A DNA stretch of 64,000 nucleotides from Acrocarpospora corrugata (GCF_009687845.1 NZ_BLAD01000071.1:29150-93149), one strand, 5' to 3'. Positions 1 to 9,922 are shown, counted from the stretch's first letter. Numbers and translations are program-made. The notes: generated by a model from the sequence alone, not told the origin.

Positions 1-434
1 CCGTAGCGCAGACCCTCACCGGCCAGGAGCCGGTTCAGTTCGTCCAGGACGATGCCGGGCTGCACGACACAGGTACGGCTGCCGACATCGACGGACTCCA
101 GCGCGGTGCAGTACTTCGACCAGTCGATGACCACGGCCGTGTTGGCGCACTGCCCGGCCAGGCTGGTGGCGCCGCCCCGGGACAGGACCGGGGCGCCGAA
201 ATCACGAGCCACGGCGACCGCTTCCGCGCCGGCGTCGGGGGTGTGGGGCACGACGACGCCCAGGGGCACCTGGCGGAAGTTGGAGGCGTCGGTGGAATAG
301 GCGGCACGGCTGCCCGCGTCGAACCTGACCTCGCCGTCGACCCGGTCGCGCAAGGCCGACGCCAAGGCCGCCAGATCGACATCCGGGTTCGCGCGGGGCC
401 GGACCACCGGCGCCGGCAGGTCTGTGATCGCCAT
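1..434 (-). CDS. FAD-linked oxidase, N-terminal part (cut by window edge)
   Basis: The frame opens at an ATG preceded by GAGGAGG with 5-nt spacing and runs off the left edge with no stop, giving 144 residues. The visible part is the start of a PCMH-type FAD-binding domain. A short leader is followed by a beta-alpha segment ending in PVLSRGGATSLAGQ (about residues 81-94), the dinucleotide-contacting loop of GlcD, D-lactate dehydrogenase and related 2-hydroxyacid oxidases. Proteins of this family oxidise a hydroxyacid with FAD, and many actinobacterial members continue into an Fe-S GlpC-like domain that would lie outside this window. The substrate cannot be told. It sits on the same strand as the TPP enzyme upstream, 172 bp away, with its own good ribosome binding site. 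Confidence 0.82.
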   Translation of the reverse strand, partial: MAITDLPAPVVRPRANPDVDLAALASALRDRVDGEVRFDAGSRAAYSTDASNFRQVPLGVVVPHTPDAGAEAVAVARDFGAPVLSRGGATSLAGQCANTAVVIDWSKYCTALESVDVGSRTCVVQPGIVLDELNRLLAGEGLRY

Positions 435-606
435 GGTGTCCTCCTCGGTCGTTCCCCAGTGCGGAGCCTGATCTCGGTCAGGTTCCGACCGCATAGCGCT
501 GTGCGACGTCCTGCCTGATCGACAGTCCGTGGCCGGCGACCGACAGGGACGGTGTGACGGTGCCGCCCGCGTAGCCGTACTCACCCGCCGCCACGTCGGC
601 GGAGCA

Positions 607-2403
607 TCAGCCGTGTCTCTTACCGGGCAGGAACTCCTGCGCCTTGGTCTTGATCCCCTGCGCCACCAGATGGAACGCCTCAGGGTCGCCCTTGAGCACG
701 GCCTCGGTCACCGACTTGATCTGGTCGAAGGTCGCGTGCGGCGGAATCGGCGGCACCTCCGGATCACAGTGCACGTCCAGCACCGTCGGAACGGTCGACG
801 TGAACGCCCGGTCCCAGGCCGGCCCCAGGCTCTCCGGCTCGGCCACCGTGATCCCCTCCAGGCCGAGGGAACGGGCGAAACCGGCGTAGTCGACGTCGGG
901 GAGGCTCTGCGACTCCTCGAACTTCGGCGCCCCGCCCATGGCCCGCAGCTCCCAGGTCACCTGGTTGAGGTCGTTGTTGTGGAAGACGCAGACCACCAAC
1001 CGCGGATCGCTCCACAGGTGCTGGTAGCGGGCGATGGTGATCAGTTCGGCCAGGCCGTTCATCTGCATGGCCCCGTCGCCCACCAGGGCGACCACGGGCC
1101 GGTCAGGGTGGGCGAACTTCGCCCCGATGGCGTAGGGGACCCCGGGGCCCATCGTGGCCAGCGTGCCCGACAACGATCCCCGGATGCCTTCGCGCATGCG
1201 CAGGTTGCGGGCATACCAGTTGGTGGAGGAGCCGGAGTCCGCGGTCACGATCGTGTTGCCGGGGATGCGCTTGGACAGCTCCGAGACGATCCGCATCGGA
1301 TTCACCGGCTTGGCCGCCACTTCGGCCTGTCGATCCATGGTGGCCCACCAGGCGGCCACGTTCTTCTCGATGTTCTCGCGCCAGGAGGTGTCGGTCTTGC
1401 GCCGCACCATCGGGAGCAGCGCGGCGAGTGTGGCGGCGGCGTCGCCGACCAGGTTGACCTCGGTGGGATACCGCATCCCGATGAACCGGCCGTCGATGTC
1501 GATCTGCACGGCCCTGGCCTGCCCGAACTCCGGCAGGAACTGGCTGTAGGGGAAGTTGGAGCCGACGATCAGCAGGGTGTCGCAGTCCCGCATCAGCTCG
1601 TAGCTCGGCCGGGTGCCGAGCAGGCCGATCGATCCGGTGACATACGGCAGTTCGTCGGACAGGACGTCCTTGCCCAGCAGCGCCTTGGCCACCCCCGCGC
1701 CGGTGAGGTCGGCGAGCCGCCGCACCTCCTCGGCCGCGCCCCGCGCGCCCTGGCCAATCAGGATGGCCGGCCGCTCTCCGGCGTCGATCACCTCAGCCGC
1801 CCTGGCGATGTCGTGGTCGGCTGCGACGGAGCGTGCCCACGCCGTGCCCGGCGGGCTGGAGGGTATCTGTTTGAACGCGTGCTTCGGCGGGACGTACTCC
1901 TCCTCCTGGAGGTCCGACGGGATGATCACCGCGGTCGGCGCGTGGGTCGCCTCGGCGATGCGGAAGGCGCGGTCGAGTGCGTTCGGGAGTTGCTCGGCCA
2001 CGTTGACCTCGACCAGGTATTCCCCGGCCACGTCCTTGAACAGGGCCTGCAGGTCGACTTCCTGCTGATAGCTGCCGCCCATCGCGCTGCGGGCCGTCTG
2101 ACCCACGATGGCCACCAACGGAACGTGGTCGAGTTTGGCGTCGTAGAGGCCGTTCAGCAGGTGGATCGCCCCGGGCCCCGAAGTGGCCATGCACACACCG
2201 ACACGGCCGCTGAATTTCGCGTATCCGACGGCCGAGAAGGCGGCCATCTCCTCATGCCGGCTCTGCACGAACCTGGGCACATTGTCCGCCCGGCCCATGG
2301 CCGCCACGATCCCGTTGATTCCGTCTCCTGGATAGGCGAACACTTGCTCCACGCCCCACTCTTGGAGGCGTCGTACCAGATAATCGCCGACAGTCTGCGC
2401 CAT
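607..2403 (-). CDS. Thiamine-pyrophosphate enzyme, pyruvate oxidase / acetolactate synthase-like
   Basis: 598 residues with the three-domain layout of the POX/ALS family: N-terminal Pyr domain, middle domain, C-terminal PP domain. E51 in SRHEEMAAF is the conserved glutamate that activates TPP. SGPGAIHLLNGLYDA is the usual Pyr-domain segment. GDGAMQMN in the last third begins the Mg-TPP binding GDG...N motif. E. coli PoxB is 572 aa, so this is full length. It most resembles pyruvate oxidase/dehydrogenase (quinone) proteins, which decarboxylate pyruvate to acetate and feed electrons to the membrane, but the family includes other 2-oxoacid decarboxylases. I chose the ATG at 2403 because GGGGGA lies 5 to 10 nt upstream. 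An earlier in-frame start at 2469 would add a 22-residue tail unlike the family. Confidence 0.88.
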   Translation of the reverse strand: MAQTVGDYLVRRLQEWGVEQVFAYPGDGINGIVAAMGRADNVPRFVQSRHEEMAAFSAVGYAKFSGRVGVCMATSGPGAIHLLNGLYDAKLDHVPLVAIVGQTARSAMGGSYQQEVDLQALFKDVAGEYLVEVNVAEQLPNALDRAFRIAEATHAPTAVIIPSDLQEEEYVPPKHAFKQIPSSPPGTAWARSVAADHDIARAAEVIDAGERPAILIGQGARGAAEEVRRLADLTGAGVAKALLGKDVLSDELPYVTGSIGLLGTRPSYELMRDCDTLLIVGSNFPYSQFLPEFGQARAVQIDIDGRFIGMRYPTEVNLVGDAAATLAALLPMVRRKTDTSWRENIEKNVAAWWATMDRQAEVAAKPVNPMRIVSELSKRIPGNTIVTADSGSSTNWYARNLRMREGIRGSLSGTLATMGPGVPYAIGAKFAHPDRPVVALVGDGAMQMNGLAELITIARYQHLWSDPRLVVCVFHNNDLNQVTWELRAMGGAPKFEESQSLPDVDYAGFARSLGLEGITVAEPESLGPAWDRAFTSTVPTVLDVHCDPEVPPIPPHATFDQIKSVTEAVLKGDPEAFHLVAQGIKTKAQEFLPGKRHG

Positions 2404-2490
2404 GAGCGTCCCCCCGCTCTCGCCTGAACTGCGCATTTTTGGTGGCGTACCCATCTGACCGGGCTCCACACGCCTCTCTCCCGCTCGCCC

Positions 2491-2703
2491 TCAGCGACGC
2501 CGGGGCCTGGTGGGGCCGCGTTCCTGGCGGGTGACCAGCCATTCTCCCGTTACCAGCGCGAAGGTGACGGCGAGCCCCGTCAGGACGATACCGATGAGAA
2601 ACAGAAGCCAGTACTGCCCAATTCCCGCCGCGACGGTCAAGAACAGGAACAGAATGAACGCAAAACAATAGACAATCAATCGGCCGTTTCGTGGAAAGTT
2701 CAT
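2491..2703 (-). CDS. Small two-helix membrane protein
   Basis: 70 residues starting at ATG. Residues about 9-29 and 33-53 are two hydrophobic helices joined by a very short turn, followed by an arginine-rich tail (RQERGPTRPRRR) that should sit in the cytoplasm by the positive-inside rule. I do not recognise a family. It lies 87 bp upstream of the TPP enzyme on the same strand and could be co-transcribed with it; if that enzyme is a quinone-linked oxidase a membrane neighbour would make sense, but this is inference. The hydrophobicity pattern and in-frame stop make it a likely real gene. Confidence 0.55.
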   Translation of the reverse strand: MNFPRNGRLIVYCFAFILFLFLTVAAGIGQYWLLFLIGIVLTGLAVTFALVTGEWLVTRQERGPTRPRRR

Positions 2704-2888
2704 AACCAGCCCCTACCCGCCAGGCGTGGGGCAATCGCCAGGTGGTGAATAGGAATGGTCGATCTTTACGGCGATGCCGAAGGCGGCTTCGTCCCCCGGC
2801 GTTCGCGCACGCGCTCGTCCTGGAGTCGGCGGCGACGCCGGCGATCTCCGGTTGACAGTGGGTCCGGGTTGCGAGACGAACCCCGGTC

Positions 2889-4614
2889 TTATCTGCGTCC
2901 GGTGCTATTGATCTCCGTGGGTGCGCTTGCGTGGTCGATGGTCAGCACGCGTTTGAGGGAAGAGCGGTCGGAGACGCCGAGTTTGGCGTAGGCGCTCTGG
3001 AGGTGGTTGTTCACCGTTCGGACTGAGAGGACCAGCCGTTCCGCGATCTGTTTGCTGGTGGAGCCCGCGGACGCCATCCGGGCGATCTCCTCCTCGCGCC
3101 GGGTCAGGCCGGGTGAGGCGAGGCGGGCCAGCGCGGGCGTGCGCAGGCCCTGGCAGCGGGCCGCCAGCATCCACGCCCTGCTGGCGGCGGCCCGCGAGAA
3201 GGCGCGGCGGCCCGCGTTCTCCCAGGCCTGCGCGGCTTGGGCGCTGGCCTCGGCCGCGCAGGGCAGCCAGCCGATTCGCAGGAAACCCGAGGCCGCCTCC
3301 TCCAGCGCGGCGCCGTCGGCGCAGGCCGCGGCGCGGGCGTGGGAGGCCAGCAGGGCGGCCAGGTCGCCGTCCTGCGCCTGGACCAGTTCCGCCAGGCGGT
3401 CGGCGGCGAGTTCGGCGTGGCCGAGCCGTACGGCCGTGTGCAGGGCCATGGTCTCGAAGGCCACCGCGCCCAGCTGCCGCGCCACCGTGGCGGTGCCCAG
3501 GGCGAACTCGACCGCGTTACCCAGTTCGCCGGAGACGGCGATCGCCCAGGGTTCGGTCAGGTAGCGCCACGAGTCCTGCAGGGCGCGGAGCCGGGTGAAA
3601 TGGGCCGCGCCGGCCTCGAACGCCGCCCGTGCCGCGGGCGCGGCGTCGCACATGGCGAGCACGTGGGCGTACTCGATCTGGCAGATCCCGGCCAGAACGC
3701 TGTCACCATGCTGCCGGAGTGCGTCGCCCACGCCGTACAGCGGGTGGGCGAGCCGGACGTTGGTCCTGCGCTCGTCGGCCACGATCTGGACCAGCCCGCG
3801 TGCCTCCGCCTCCTCGACCGCCTCCGGGCTGGTCAGCGCGACCAGCGGGGCCAGGCCCAGCGGCTCGGCGAGGGCCACCAATTCGACCACGGCGGTCACG
3901 GCCGCGCCGAAACGGCCCATCCGGCGCTCGATCAGCTCGATCAGCTCGATCAGCCGGGGAGCGCGGGGAACCTCACCCCGCCAGCCGCCAGGTGCGGTCC
4001 TCGCCCGACCGCACCAGGGTCTCCCCCTCCAGGGCGGCGGCGACCAGTTCGCGTACCAGCAGCACGTTGCCCTGGCTGAGCGTGTGCAGGCGCTCGGCGG
4101 TGGCCGCCTCCACCGGGCCGCCGAGTGCGGTGACCAGCACCGTCGTCATCTCCGCCTGGGTGAGCGCGGCCAGGTCGAACCGGCGGCCGAGATCGTCCTC
4201 CCACAGCGCCCGCACCGAATCCGGGCAATCCTCCCCCGATCGGACCGTCGCGAGCACCCGCATCCGTGCGGCCAGTTGCTGGGTGAGGGCCGCGGAGGAC
4301 GCGTCGAGGAGGTGTGCGTCGCCCACCACCAGCAGGGACGGCTTGCGCGCGAGGATCGCCCCGCCCGCCCACCGCAGCGGATGGGGACCCGGCTCCCCGT
4401 CAGGCAGGAACGGCGCGAAAGCGCCCAGCGGAACGGCGCGCGCGGCCTGGCTTCCCCGGACCCGGACCGTCGCGGGAAACCCGGCGGCCACCTCGGACGC
4501 CAGCCGGCTCTTCCCCACTCCGGCCGGCCCGACGATCACGACATTGCGCCCCCGAAGCGTCGTCCTGACCCAGTCCCGTTCGCTCTGCCGGCCCACGAAC
4601 GGCCACACGTCCAC
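2889..4614 (-). pseudogene. LuxR-family STAND regulator split by a one-base frameshift
   Basis: Two frames together make one ATPase-LuxR regulator. The first opens at a GTG (4614) four bases after AGGAGG. It has a P-loop GPAGVGKS at residues 29-36 and Walker B-like LLVVGDAHLLD, then stops at TGA around 3973 after TWRLAG. The second frame continues at once with GEVPRAPRLIELIE and ends with a LuxR helix-turn-helix (LTRREEEIARMASAGSTSKQIAERLVLSVRTVNNHL). Adding one G to the GGGG run near 3974-3979 restores a single protein of about 575 aa. That is compact for this family, which is often 900 aa. A 9-bp triplicate (CTCGATCAG, 3927-3953) sits next to the break. It could be an inactivated gene or a sequencing indel in a homopolymer. 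The separate C-terminal half has no ribosome binding site I can see. Confidence 0.75.
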
Positions 4615-4657
4615 GGCGCCTCCTGAGGCTCTCCGGCCGATAGTACGATCGCCACAT

Positions 4658-4677
4658 CTGAGTAACGAACTACTCAG
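4658..4677. promoter_or_regulatory. Perfect inverted repeat between divergent genes
   Basis: CTGAGTA and TACTCAG form perfect 7-bp arms around a 6-bp spacer. The site sits 44 bp upstream of the LuxR-STAND start (minus strand) and 35 bp upstream of the lipoprotein start (plus strand), the right place for an operator controlling both. No binding protein can be assigned from sequence alone. Confidence 0.45.
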
Positions 4678-4711
4678 GCTGATCGCGCCGGTACGCCGGA
4701 GCGTTTGACGC

Positions 4712-5752
4712 ATGAGGAAAACCGGCGCGGCTCTGACCGTGCTCCTTCTGCTGCTATCCACCGGCTGCACGGCTCTCGCGAAGAGCGCCAAGATCGTCGC
4801 CATCGCGGTCGAGACCATCGGCGCGGACCCGTTCTTCGAACTGCCGATCCCCGAGAAGCCCATCACCCCAGGACCCGACGGCGGCCTCCGCCCCGGCGAC
4901 ACCCCCGGCCTGTACGGCGGCTCGCTACGCAAACAAACCTGCGACAAAGCCCTGCTGACGAGATTTCTGACCGACCCCAAGAACCTCGCGAAGGCGACCG
5001 CCTGGGCCGCCGTACGAAGGATCCCCGTCAAGGGCATCCGCGACTACATCAGGAAACTGACCCCGGTGATCCTGCGCAACGACACCCTCGTCCGCAACCA
5101 CGGCTTCGCCGACGGCGTGAGCACGGCGATGGACGCCCTGCTCCAGGCGGGCATCGGCGTGCTGGCGGACGACCAGGGCCAGCCGGTCGTCAAGTGCAAC
5201 TGCGGCAACCCGCTGGCCGAGCCGCAGGCGACCCTCGACGACATCCAGCCGGACATCATCGTCCAGCCCGAGTGGAGCCTGCGGTTCGAAAAGCGCAAGG
5301 CGACCCGGGTCAAGCCGTCGAAGTCGCGGCGGATCCGCGCGTTCTCCCTGCTGAACGTGGACACGGGCAAGGGCATCCGCCGCCCGGCGGGCAGCGAGGG
5401 CCGCGACGACATGGAACTGCCCTCGGCCGCGCCTGCCATCCTCGGCAGGTGGCAGTCCGGCGAGCCCGCCTCGGTCGTCGAGGTGACGGTCACCGGCGAG
5501 AACGCCTACTCGGGCGTGCTCGCCGACGATCTGACCATCACCGACGACTGCACGGTGAGCGCGGGCACCCGGACCTGGACGGTCGAGGGCCGCGATCCCG
5601 ACTACACCGGCTCGCTGTACTTCATCGACATCGACACGTTTGAGCCGCAGAACCCCGTACCGGCGCGATGGCGGGTGATCGACCAGAACAGGATCACGAT
5701 GTGCGCGACGGTCCTCGGCCAGGAACAGTGCGTCGACCTCACCCGGGCATGA
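4712..5752 (+). CDS. Secreted lipoprotein of unknown function
   Basis: 346 residues. It begins with basic residues, a leucine-rich core and the lipobox LLSTGC, so the mature protein should carry a lipid on C19 on the outer face of the membrane. The rest is soluble, with a cluster KCNCGNP near residue 170 and a C-terminal half rich in beta-strand (EVTVTGENAYSGVLADDLTITDDCTV). Two cysteines near the C-terminus (TMCATVLGQEQCV) could form a disulphide. I recognise no family. It is divergent from the broken LuxR regulator and shares the 20-bp inverted repeat with it, so that regulator may once have controlled it. It ends 6 bp from the stop of the convergent AfsR-like gene. Confidence 0.7.
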   Translation: MRKTGAALTVLLLLLSTGCTALAKSAKIVAIAVETIGADPFFELPIPEKPITPGPDGGLRPGDTPGLYGGSLRKQTCDKALLTRFLTDPKNLAKATAWAAVRRIPVKGIRDYIRKLTPVILRNDTLVRNHGFADGVSTAMDALLQAGIGVLADDQGQPVVKCNCGNPLAEPQATLDDIQPDIIVQPEWSLRFEKRKATRVKPSKSRRIRAFSLLNVDTGKGIRRPAGSEGRDDMELPSAAPAILGRWQSGEPASVVEVTVTGENAYSGVLADDLTITDDCTVSAGTRTWTVEGRDPDYTGSLYFIDIDTFEPQNPVPARWRVIDQNRITMCATVLGQEQCVDLTRA

Positions 5753-5758
5753 TCGAAG

Positions 5759-8700
5759 TCAGCCGGCGAGTTCGGCCAGGTGGGGCAGGTAGATTCGGGC
5801 GCCGGCGGACGAGGCGGCGGCGACGGCGTCCCGGAGCACCGCGGGCGCGTCCGGATCCTGCCGTGCCACTGCCAGCGCCGCGGCCGCCCAGCGCGCCTCG
5901 TGCCGGCCGAGTGCCGGACCGGTCACCAGCGCGCGGGCGACCAGCGGGTCGGCCTCGCCGAGGCGGTCCATGCCGATGCAGGCGAGCGCGGCCCGCGCCG
6001 CCGCCCAGCAGCCGAACAGGTCCAGGTTGGCCGACAGGTCCAGCGACTGGCGGAACGCGTCCAGCGCGGCGGGCAGGTCGCCGACGTTCTGGTGGGCGAT
6101 GCCGATGGCCCGCCACGCGGTGGCCGTCCAGCCGCGATGGCGCAGGCGCCGCGCGATCGCCAGCGCGGCTTGCCCGTCGGCCAGTGCGGCGTCCGGCCGG
6201 CCCAGCGCGGACAGCGCCTCCGAGCGGTGCCACAGTGCGTACGCCTGGCCTTCGGGATGGCCGAGTGTCAGTGCCACGTCGAGTGCGCGCTGGGTGTCGC
6301 GGATCCCCTCGGCGGCCTGGTCGAGCAGGACGCGGCCGTGGCCGCAGGTCGAGCGTGGGGTGACGGTGCGCATCAGGTCGCCCGAGCTCTCCAGCAGATG
6401 CGCCGCGCGATCGAGTTCAGCGACGCCTGTTTCGATGCTGCCGTGCAGGAACGCGGCCATCGCCCGGGCGTCGAGGATGCGGGCGGCGCCCCGGGAGTCG
6501 CCGGTGCGGGTGTAGATCGCCAGCGCCTCGGCGGCGCGGGTAGCGGCCCTGGCCGGCTGGTCGAGGTTCATGTCGATGACGGACGCGACCTCAAGGGCCG
6601 ACGCGCGGGCGTTGTCGTCGCGGTCGGCTTCGATGAGCGCGAGTTCGGCGAGTTCGGCCGCGCGCCGCAGGTCGTCGGCACCGGAGTCGAGCGCGGCCAG
6701 CTGGGTCAGCACGCCGGCGCGGGCCGGGCCGCCCGGGTAGCCGTCGAACGCGGCCCGGAGATCGTCCCGGGCGGCGGCGATGTCGCCGCGCCGCCGGCGG
6801 GCCTGGGCGCGTGCCTCCAGCAGCCGGGACCTGACCGGCCCGTCGGCGTCGCAGGCGGCCAGGCCGGCCTCGGCGAGTTGCTCGGCCTCGGCGTCGGCCA
6901 CCTGGTCGAGGGCGCAGGCGGCGGCGCGGACGTAGGTCTCCGCCGCCTTCGCCGTGTCACCGGCGCCGAGCCAGTGCCGCGCCTGTTCGGCGGCGTCGCC
7001 GCGCTCCAGGTCGAGGACCGCGGCGAGGCGGGAGTGCAGCCGGGCGCGGGTCCCGTCGGTCAGTGCGGCGACCACGACCTCGGCGACCATGTCGTGCGCG
7101 GTCCGCCAGCCGTGCTCGCCGAGGCGGACCAGGTCGGCCGCGGCCAGTTCGTCAAGCAGGCCGAGAACCTGCGGCTGCGACACGTCCGCGGCGGCGGCCA
7201 ACGTCCTGGCCGGGGCTTCCCGCCCCAGCAGCGCCAGGAGGCGGAGCACGGTGGTCGCCGGGCCGTCGTGGGCGGCTGCCCGGTTCGCGATGGCGCGGCG
7301 TTGGCCGGCCCGGCCGACCTGGCGGGCCCTTCCGGCCGCGTCCGGCGAGCCGGCCCGCCACCGGCCGTCGCCGCGGCCCGGCTTGATGTGGCCCTCCGCG
7401 TGCAGGACGCGGAGCACCTCGGCCACCGCCATCGGCGTCCGGTCGGTCTCGGCCGCGATCGCCGCGACGATGTCGCCATCGTCGACGAGGTCGGCCAGGG
7501 CCGGTTCGAGGAGCCCGCCGAGAGTGATCGCCGGCTGGCCCGGCAACCGGCGCAGCAACTCCTCGGTCCCGGCCGCGGTGAGTTCGTCCGGCCGGTACGC
7601 GACGATCAGCCGCGGCCCGCCGTCACGGTTGGCGACCCCGCCGAGCAGGCGGACACTACTCGGATCGGCCCATTGCAGATCGTCGACGATGACCACCCGG
7701 TCCGGTATGCCGGTGAGCAGCCGCCGGGCCGCCTCACGGATCAGCGCGTTGCGCGTCTCCGGGTCGAACCCGATGACCGGCTGGTCGAGCTCGGGTAACA
7801 GCTGGGCCAGGGCCGCGCGCAGCCGGTCCGGCAGCGCGTCGAGCCCCGACCCACCCTGCGCGAGCAGTTTGCGGAGCAATGTCCGCCCCAGCGACCACGG
7901 TTCGTCCCGATCGGCCCAGTGCGCGGCCACACTCACCGCCGGTACGGCCGCGGCGATCGCCTCCAGCAGGCGGGACTTGCCGGTGCCGGACCGGCCGACG
8001 ATCCGTACCACGCCGGCCGACAGTCCGGTGACGGCCTGACGGATCACGGCGTCCCGCCCGACGAAGCGCGGCACCCCGAACTCCCCCGCCGCGGCGGGCT
8101 CGCGCTCCGGGCTGAGCTGGACGTCGGACCGGAGCACGAGCCGGTGCAGTTCCACCGCCGCCGGCGACGGGTCGAGGCCGAGCTCTTCGGCGATGGTCCG
8201 CCGGTACCGGTCGAAGCAGGCCAGGGCGGCGGCCCGGTCGCCGACGGCGGCCAGCCCCCGCACCAGAGCCAGCGCGGCGCTCTCGCGCAGCGGCTCGGCG
8301 GCGGCTGCGGCTGTCGCGTACTCGACCGCCAGCGCCGGTTCACCGAGGTCGACGGCGAGCGTGGCCGCTCGCTCCCATCCGGTCTGCCGGGCCTGCGCCA
8401 CCCTAGCCCGGTACGGCTGGCACCAGTCCGCGTACATGTCCTCGGCCAGCGGCTCGGCCACCGACGCCAGCGCCGCACGGTAAGCCGCCAACGCCGCCGG
8501 TCCGGGCAGCCGACCGGCGTGTTCCATCACAGCCAGGAAGACCTCAGTGTCCACGATGCAGTCCGGCGGCCCGGCCAGGGCGTAACCGCCGGGTCCGGTA
8601 CGGATCAGGCCCGCCCACCCGACCGCCCGCCGGGCTCGATTCACCAGCACCTGCAGATTGGCGGCGGGACTGGCCGGCGGCCGCTGCGCCCACAGCGCCG

Positions 8701-8902
8701 CCGTGAGCACGTCGTTCGGCACGAACTGCCCCTGCCGTACGGCCAGGACACGCAGCAGCACCCGGACCTTGCGGCCGTGGTACGCCGACTCCGCCACCTC
8801 CTGGCCATCGCGAACCACCGCGAACCGGCCCATCAGGCGCACTTCTACCCGTACCGGACCTAAGGCCGGAACATCAGCTAGATTCCCGCCAGATGTTTGC
8901 AA
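5759..8902 (-). CDS. AfsR/SARP-type regulator with BTAD, AAA ATPase and TPR-like repeats
   Basis: 1047 residues. Residues about 18-105 are an OmpR-type winged helix (VRLMGRFAVVRDG...GRKVRVLLRVLAV). About 110-255 is the bacterial transcriptional activator domain ending AEELGLDPSPAAVELHRLVL. Next comes an AAA/STAND ATPase with P-loop GRSGTGKS and Walker B RVVIVDDLQWADPSS. The last 450 residues are alanine-rich helical repeats of TPR type. This is the AfsR layout, used in actinomycetes to switch on nearby or distant genes; SARP winged helices bind repeated TCGAGNN heptamers spaced 11 bp apart. The start is a TTG (8902): AGGAG lies 7 nt upstream, and the next in-frame ATG has no site and would trim the winged helix. 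A three-heptamer SARP-like site occurs far away at 33311; a link is speculative. Confidence 0.88.
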   Translation of the reverse strand: MQTSGGNLADVPALGPVRVEVRLMGRFAVVRDGQEVAESAYHGRKVRVLLRVLAVRQGQFVPNDVLTAALWAQRPPASPAANLQVLVNRARRAVGWAGLIRTGPGGYALAGPPDCIVDTEVFLAVMEHAGRLPGPAALAAYRAALASVAEPLAEDMYADWCQPYRARVAQARQTGWERAATLAVDLGEPALAVEYATAAAAAEPLRESAALALVRGLAAVGDRAAALACFDRYRRTIAEELGLDPSPAAVELHRLVLRSDVQLSPEREPAAAGEFGVPRFVGRDAVIRQAVTGLSAGVVRIVGRSGTGKSRLLEAIAAAVPAVSVAAHWADRDEPWSLGRTLLRKLLAQGGSGLDALPDRLRAALAQLLPELDQPVIGFDPETRNALIREAARRLLTGIPDRVVIVDDLQWADPSSVRLLGGVANRDGGPRLIVAYRPDELTAAGTEELLRRLPGQPAITLGGLLEPALADLVDDGDIVAAIAAETDRTPMAVAEVLRVLHAEGHIKPGRGDGRWRAGSPDAAGRARQVGRAGQRRAIANRAAAHDGPATTVLRLLALLGREAPARTLAAAADVSQPQVLGLLDELAAADLVRLGEHGWRTAHDMVAEVVVAALTDGTRARLHSRLAAVLDLERGDAAEQARHWLGAGDTAKAAETYVRAAACALDQVADAEAEQLAEAGLAACDADGPVRSRLLEARAQARRRRGDIAAARDDLRAAFDGYPGGPARAGVLTQLAALDSGADDLRRAAELAELALIEADRDDNARASALEVASVIDMNLDQPARAATRAAEALAIYTRTGDSRGAARILDARAMAAFLHGSIETGVAELDRAAHLLESSGDLMRTVTPRSTCGHGRVLLDQAAEGIRDTQRALDVALTLGHPEGQAYALWHRSEALSALGRPDAALADGQAALAIARRLRHRGWTATAWRAIGIAHQNVGDLPAALDAFRQSLDLSANLDLFGCWAAARAALACIGMDRLGEADPLVARALVTGPALGRHEARWAAAALAVARQDPDAPAVLRDAVAAASSAGARIYLPHLAELAG

Positions 8903-8955
8903 GGCCGCGCTCCTAGCGTCGAGGCGACGGAAGCACCGAAGACCAGGAGGGCACG

Positions 8956-9882
8956 ATGTCCGAGCAGACCACTCAGCATTTTACGTTCACTGATCCGGCC
9001 CGGCAGCTGTACAGCCGAGCCGTGGCCGCCTTCGACACCGCCCTGCGCGCGGTGCCCGCCGACCGGTACGCGGCGCCGACGCCGTGCGCCGCCTGGGACG
9101 TCCGGGCGCTGGTCAACCACGTGGTGGGCGAGGACCTGTGGGCGGCCGAGCTACTCGCCAGCCGGACCATCGCCGACGTCGGCGGCGACCTCGACGGCGA
9201 CCTGCTCGGCGCCGATCCGGTCGCCGCCTGGTCGATCGCGAGTGCGACGGCCGCTCGGGCGGTCGACGCCGTGGGCGACGACGGCTCGGTGGCGCTGTCA
9301 GCCGGGCCGACGCCCGTTGAGGAGTACCTGCGCCAACTCGCCGCCGACCATCTCGTCCACGCCTGGGACCTGGCCCTGGCCGCCGGGGCGAACCTGCGCC
9401 TCGACCACGACCTGGTCACCGCCGTCACCGCGTGGTTCGCCCCGCTGGAACAGCTCTACCGCTCTCACGGGATGATCGGTCCCCGGCCGCCGATGACCGA
9501 CGAGGACGAGCCGCAGGCCCACCTGCTCGCCATGTTCGGCCGGTCAGAGGCACTGGCCGCCGTCGACCGGTTCGGCCGGGCGTTCGACGCCGGGGACGTC
9601 GACGCGATCATGGCGAACATGACCCACGACTGCGTGTTCGAGTCGACCTCACCCCCCGACGGGGAACGCCACGTCGGCGCCGACGCCGTCCGCGCGGCCT
9701 GGCACCGTTTCTTCGACGCGGCCGGCGACCACCGCTTCACCACCGAGTCCCGCTTCGCGACCGGCGACCGAGTCGTCGTGCAGTGGCGCTACGACTGGTC
9801 GAACGGCTACGTCCGCGGCGTGGACCTGTTCCGGATCCGGGACGGCCTGGTCGCCGAGAAACTCGCGTACGTCAAGGGTTGA
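8956..9882 (+). CDS. DinB-like TIGR03086 domain fused to a SnoaL/NTF2 domain
   Basis: 308 residues. The first 190 match the mycothiol-dependent maleylpyruvate isomerase N-terminal (DinB-like) family TIGR03086: APTPCAAWDVRALVNHVVGED early and ADHLVHAWDLALAAG around residues 131-145, carrying the histidines that bind a divalent metal in DinB folds. Residues about 195-308 are a SnoaL-like NTF2 domain (ALAAVDRFGRAFDAGDVDAIMANMTHDCVFEST). The fusion is seen in actinobacteria; substrates are generally unknown, although DinB proteins often use a low-molecular-weight thiol. AGGAGGG stands 4 nt before the ATG. It is divergent from the AfsR-like gene, 53 bp start to start, so the two may share control. 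Confidence 0.85.
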   Translation: MSEQTTQHFTFTDPARQLYSRAVAAFDTALRAVPADRYAAPTPCAAWDVRALVNHVVGEDLWAAELLASRTIADVGGDLDGDLLGADPVAAWSIASATAARAVDAVGDDGSVALSAGPTPVEEYLRQLAADHLVHAWDLALAAGANLRLDHDLVTAVTAWFAPLEQLYRSHGMIGPRPPMTDEDEPQAHLLAMFGRSEALAAVDRFGRAFDAGDVDAIMANMTHDCVFESTSPPDGERHVGADAVRAAWHRFFDAAGDHRFTTESRFATGDRVVVQWRYDWSNGYVRGVDLFRIRDGLVAEKLAYVKG

Positions 9883-9922
9883 CCACCCGCCGCACCGTTG
9901 GATTCCGGTCGAGCTTGGGCGA

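Noticed and set aside
462..487. Hairpin upstream of the FAD oxidase that looked like a riboswitch
   Set aside because: The stem is short and imperfect on the minus strand and I cannot match it to any known class; it may be the terminator of the upstream gene.
529..2427. Long plus-strand open frame opposite the TPP enzyme
   Set aside because: It is an antisense shadow; the minus frame has the complete TPP motifs.
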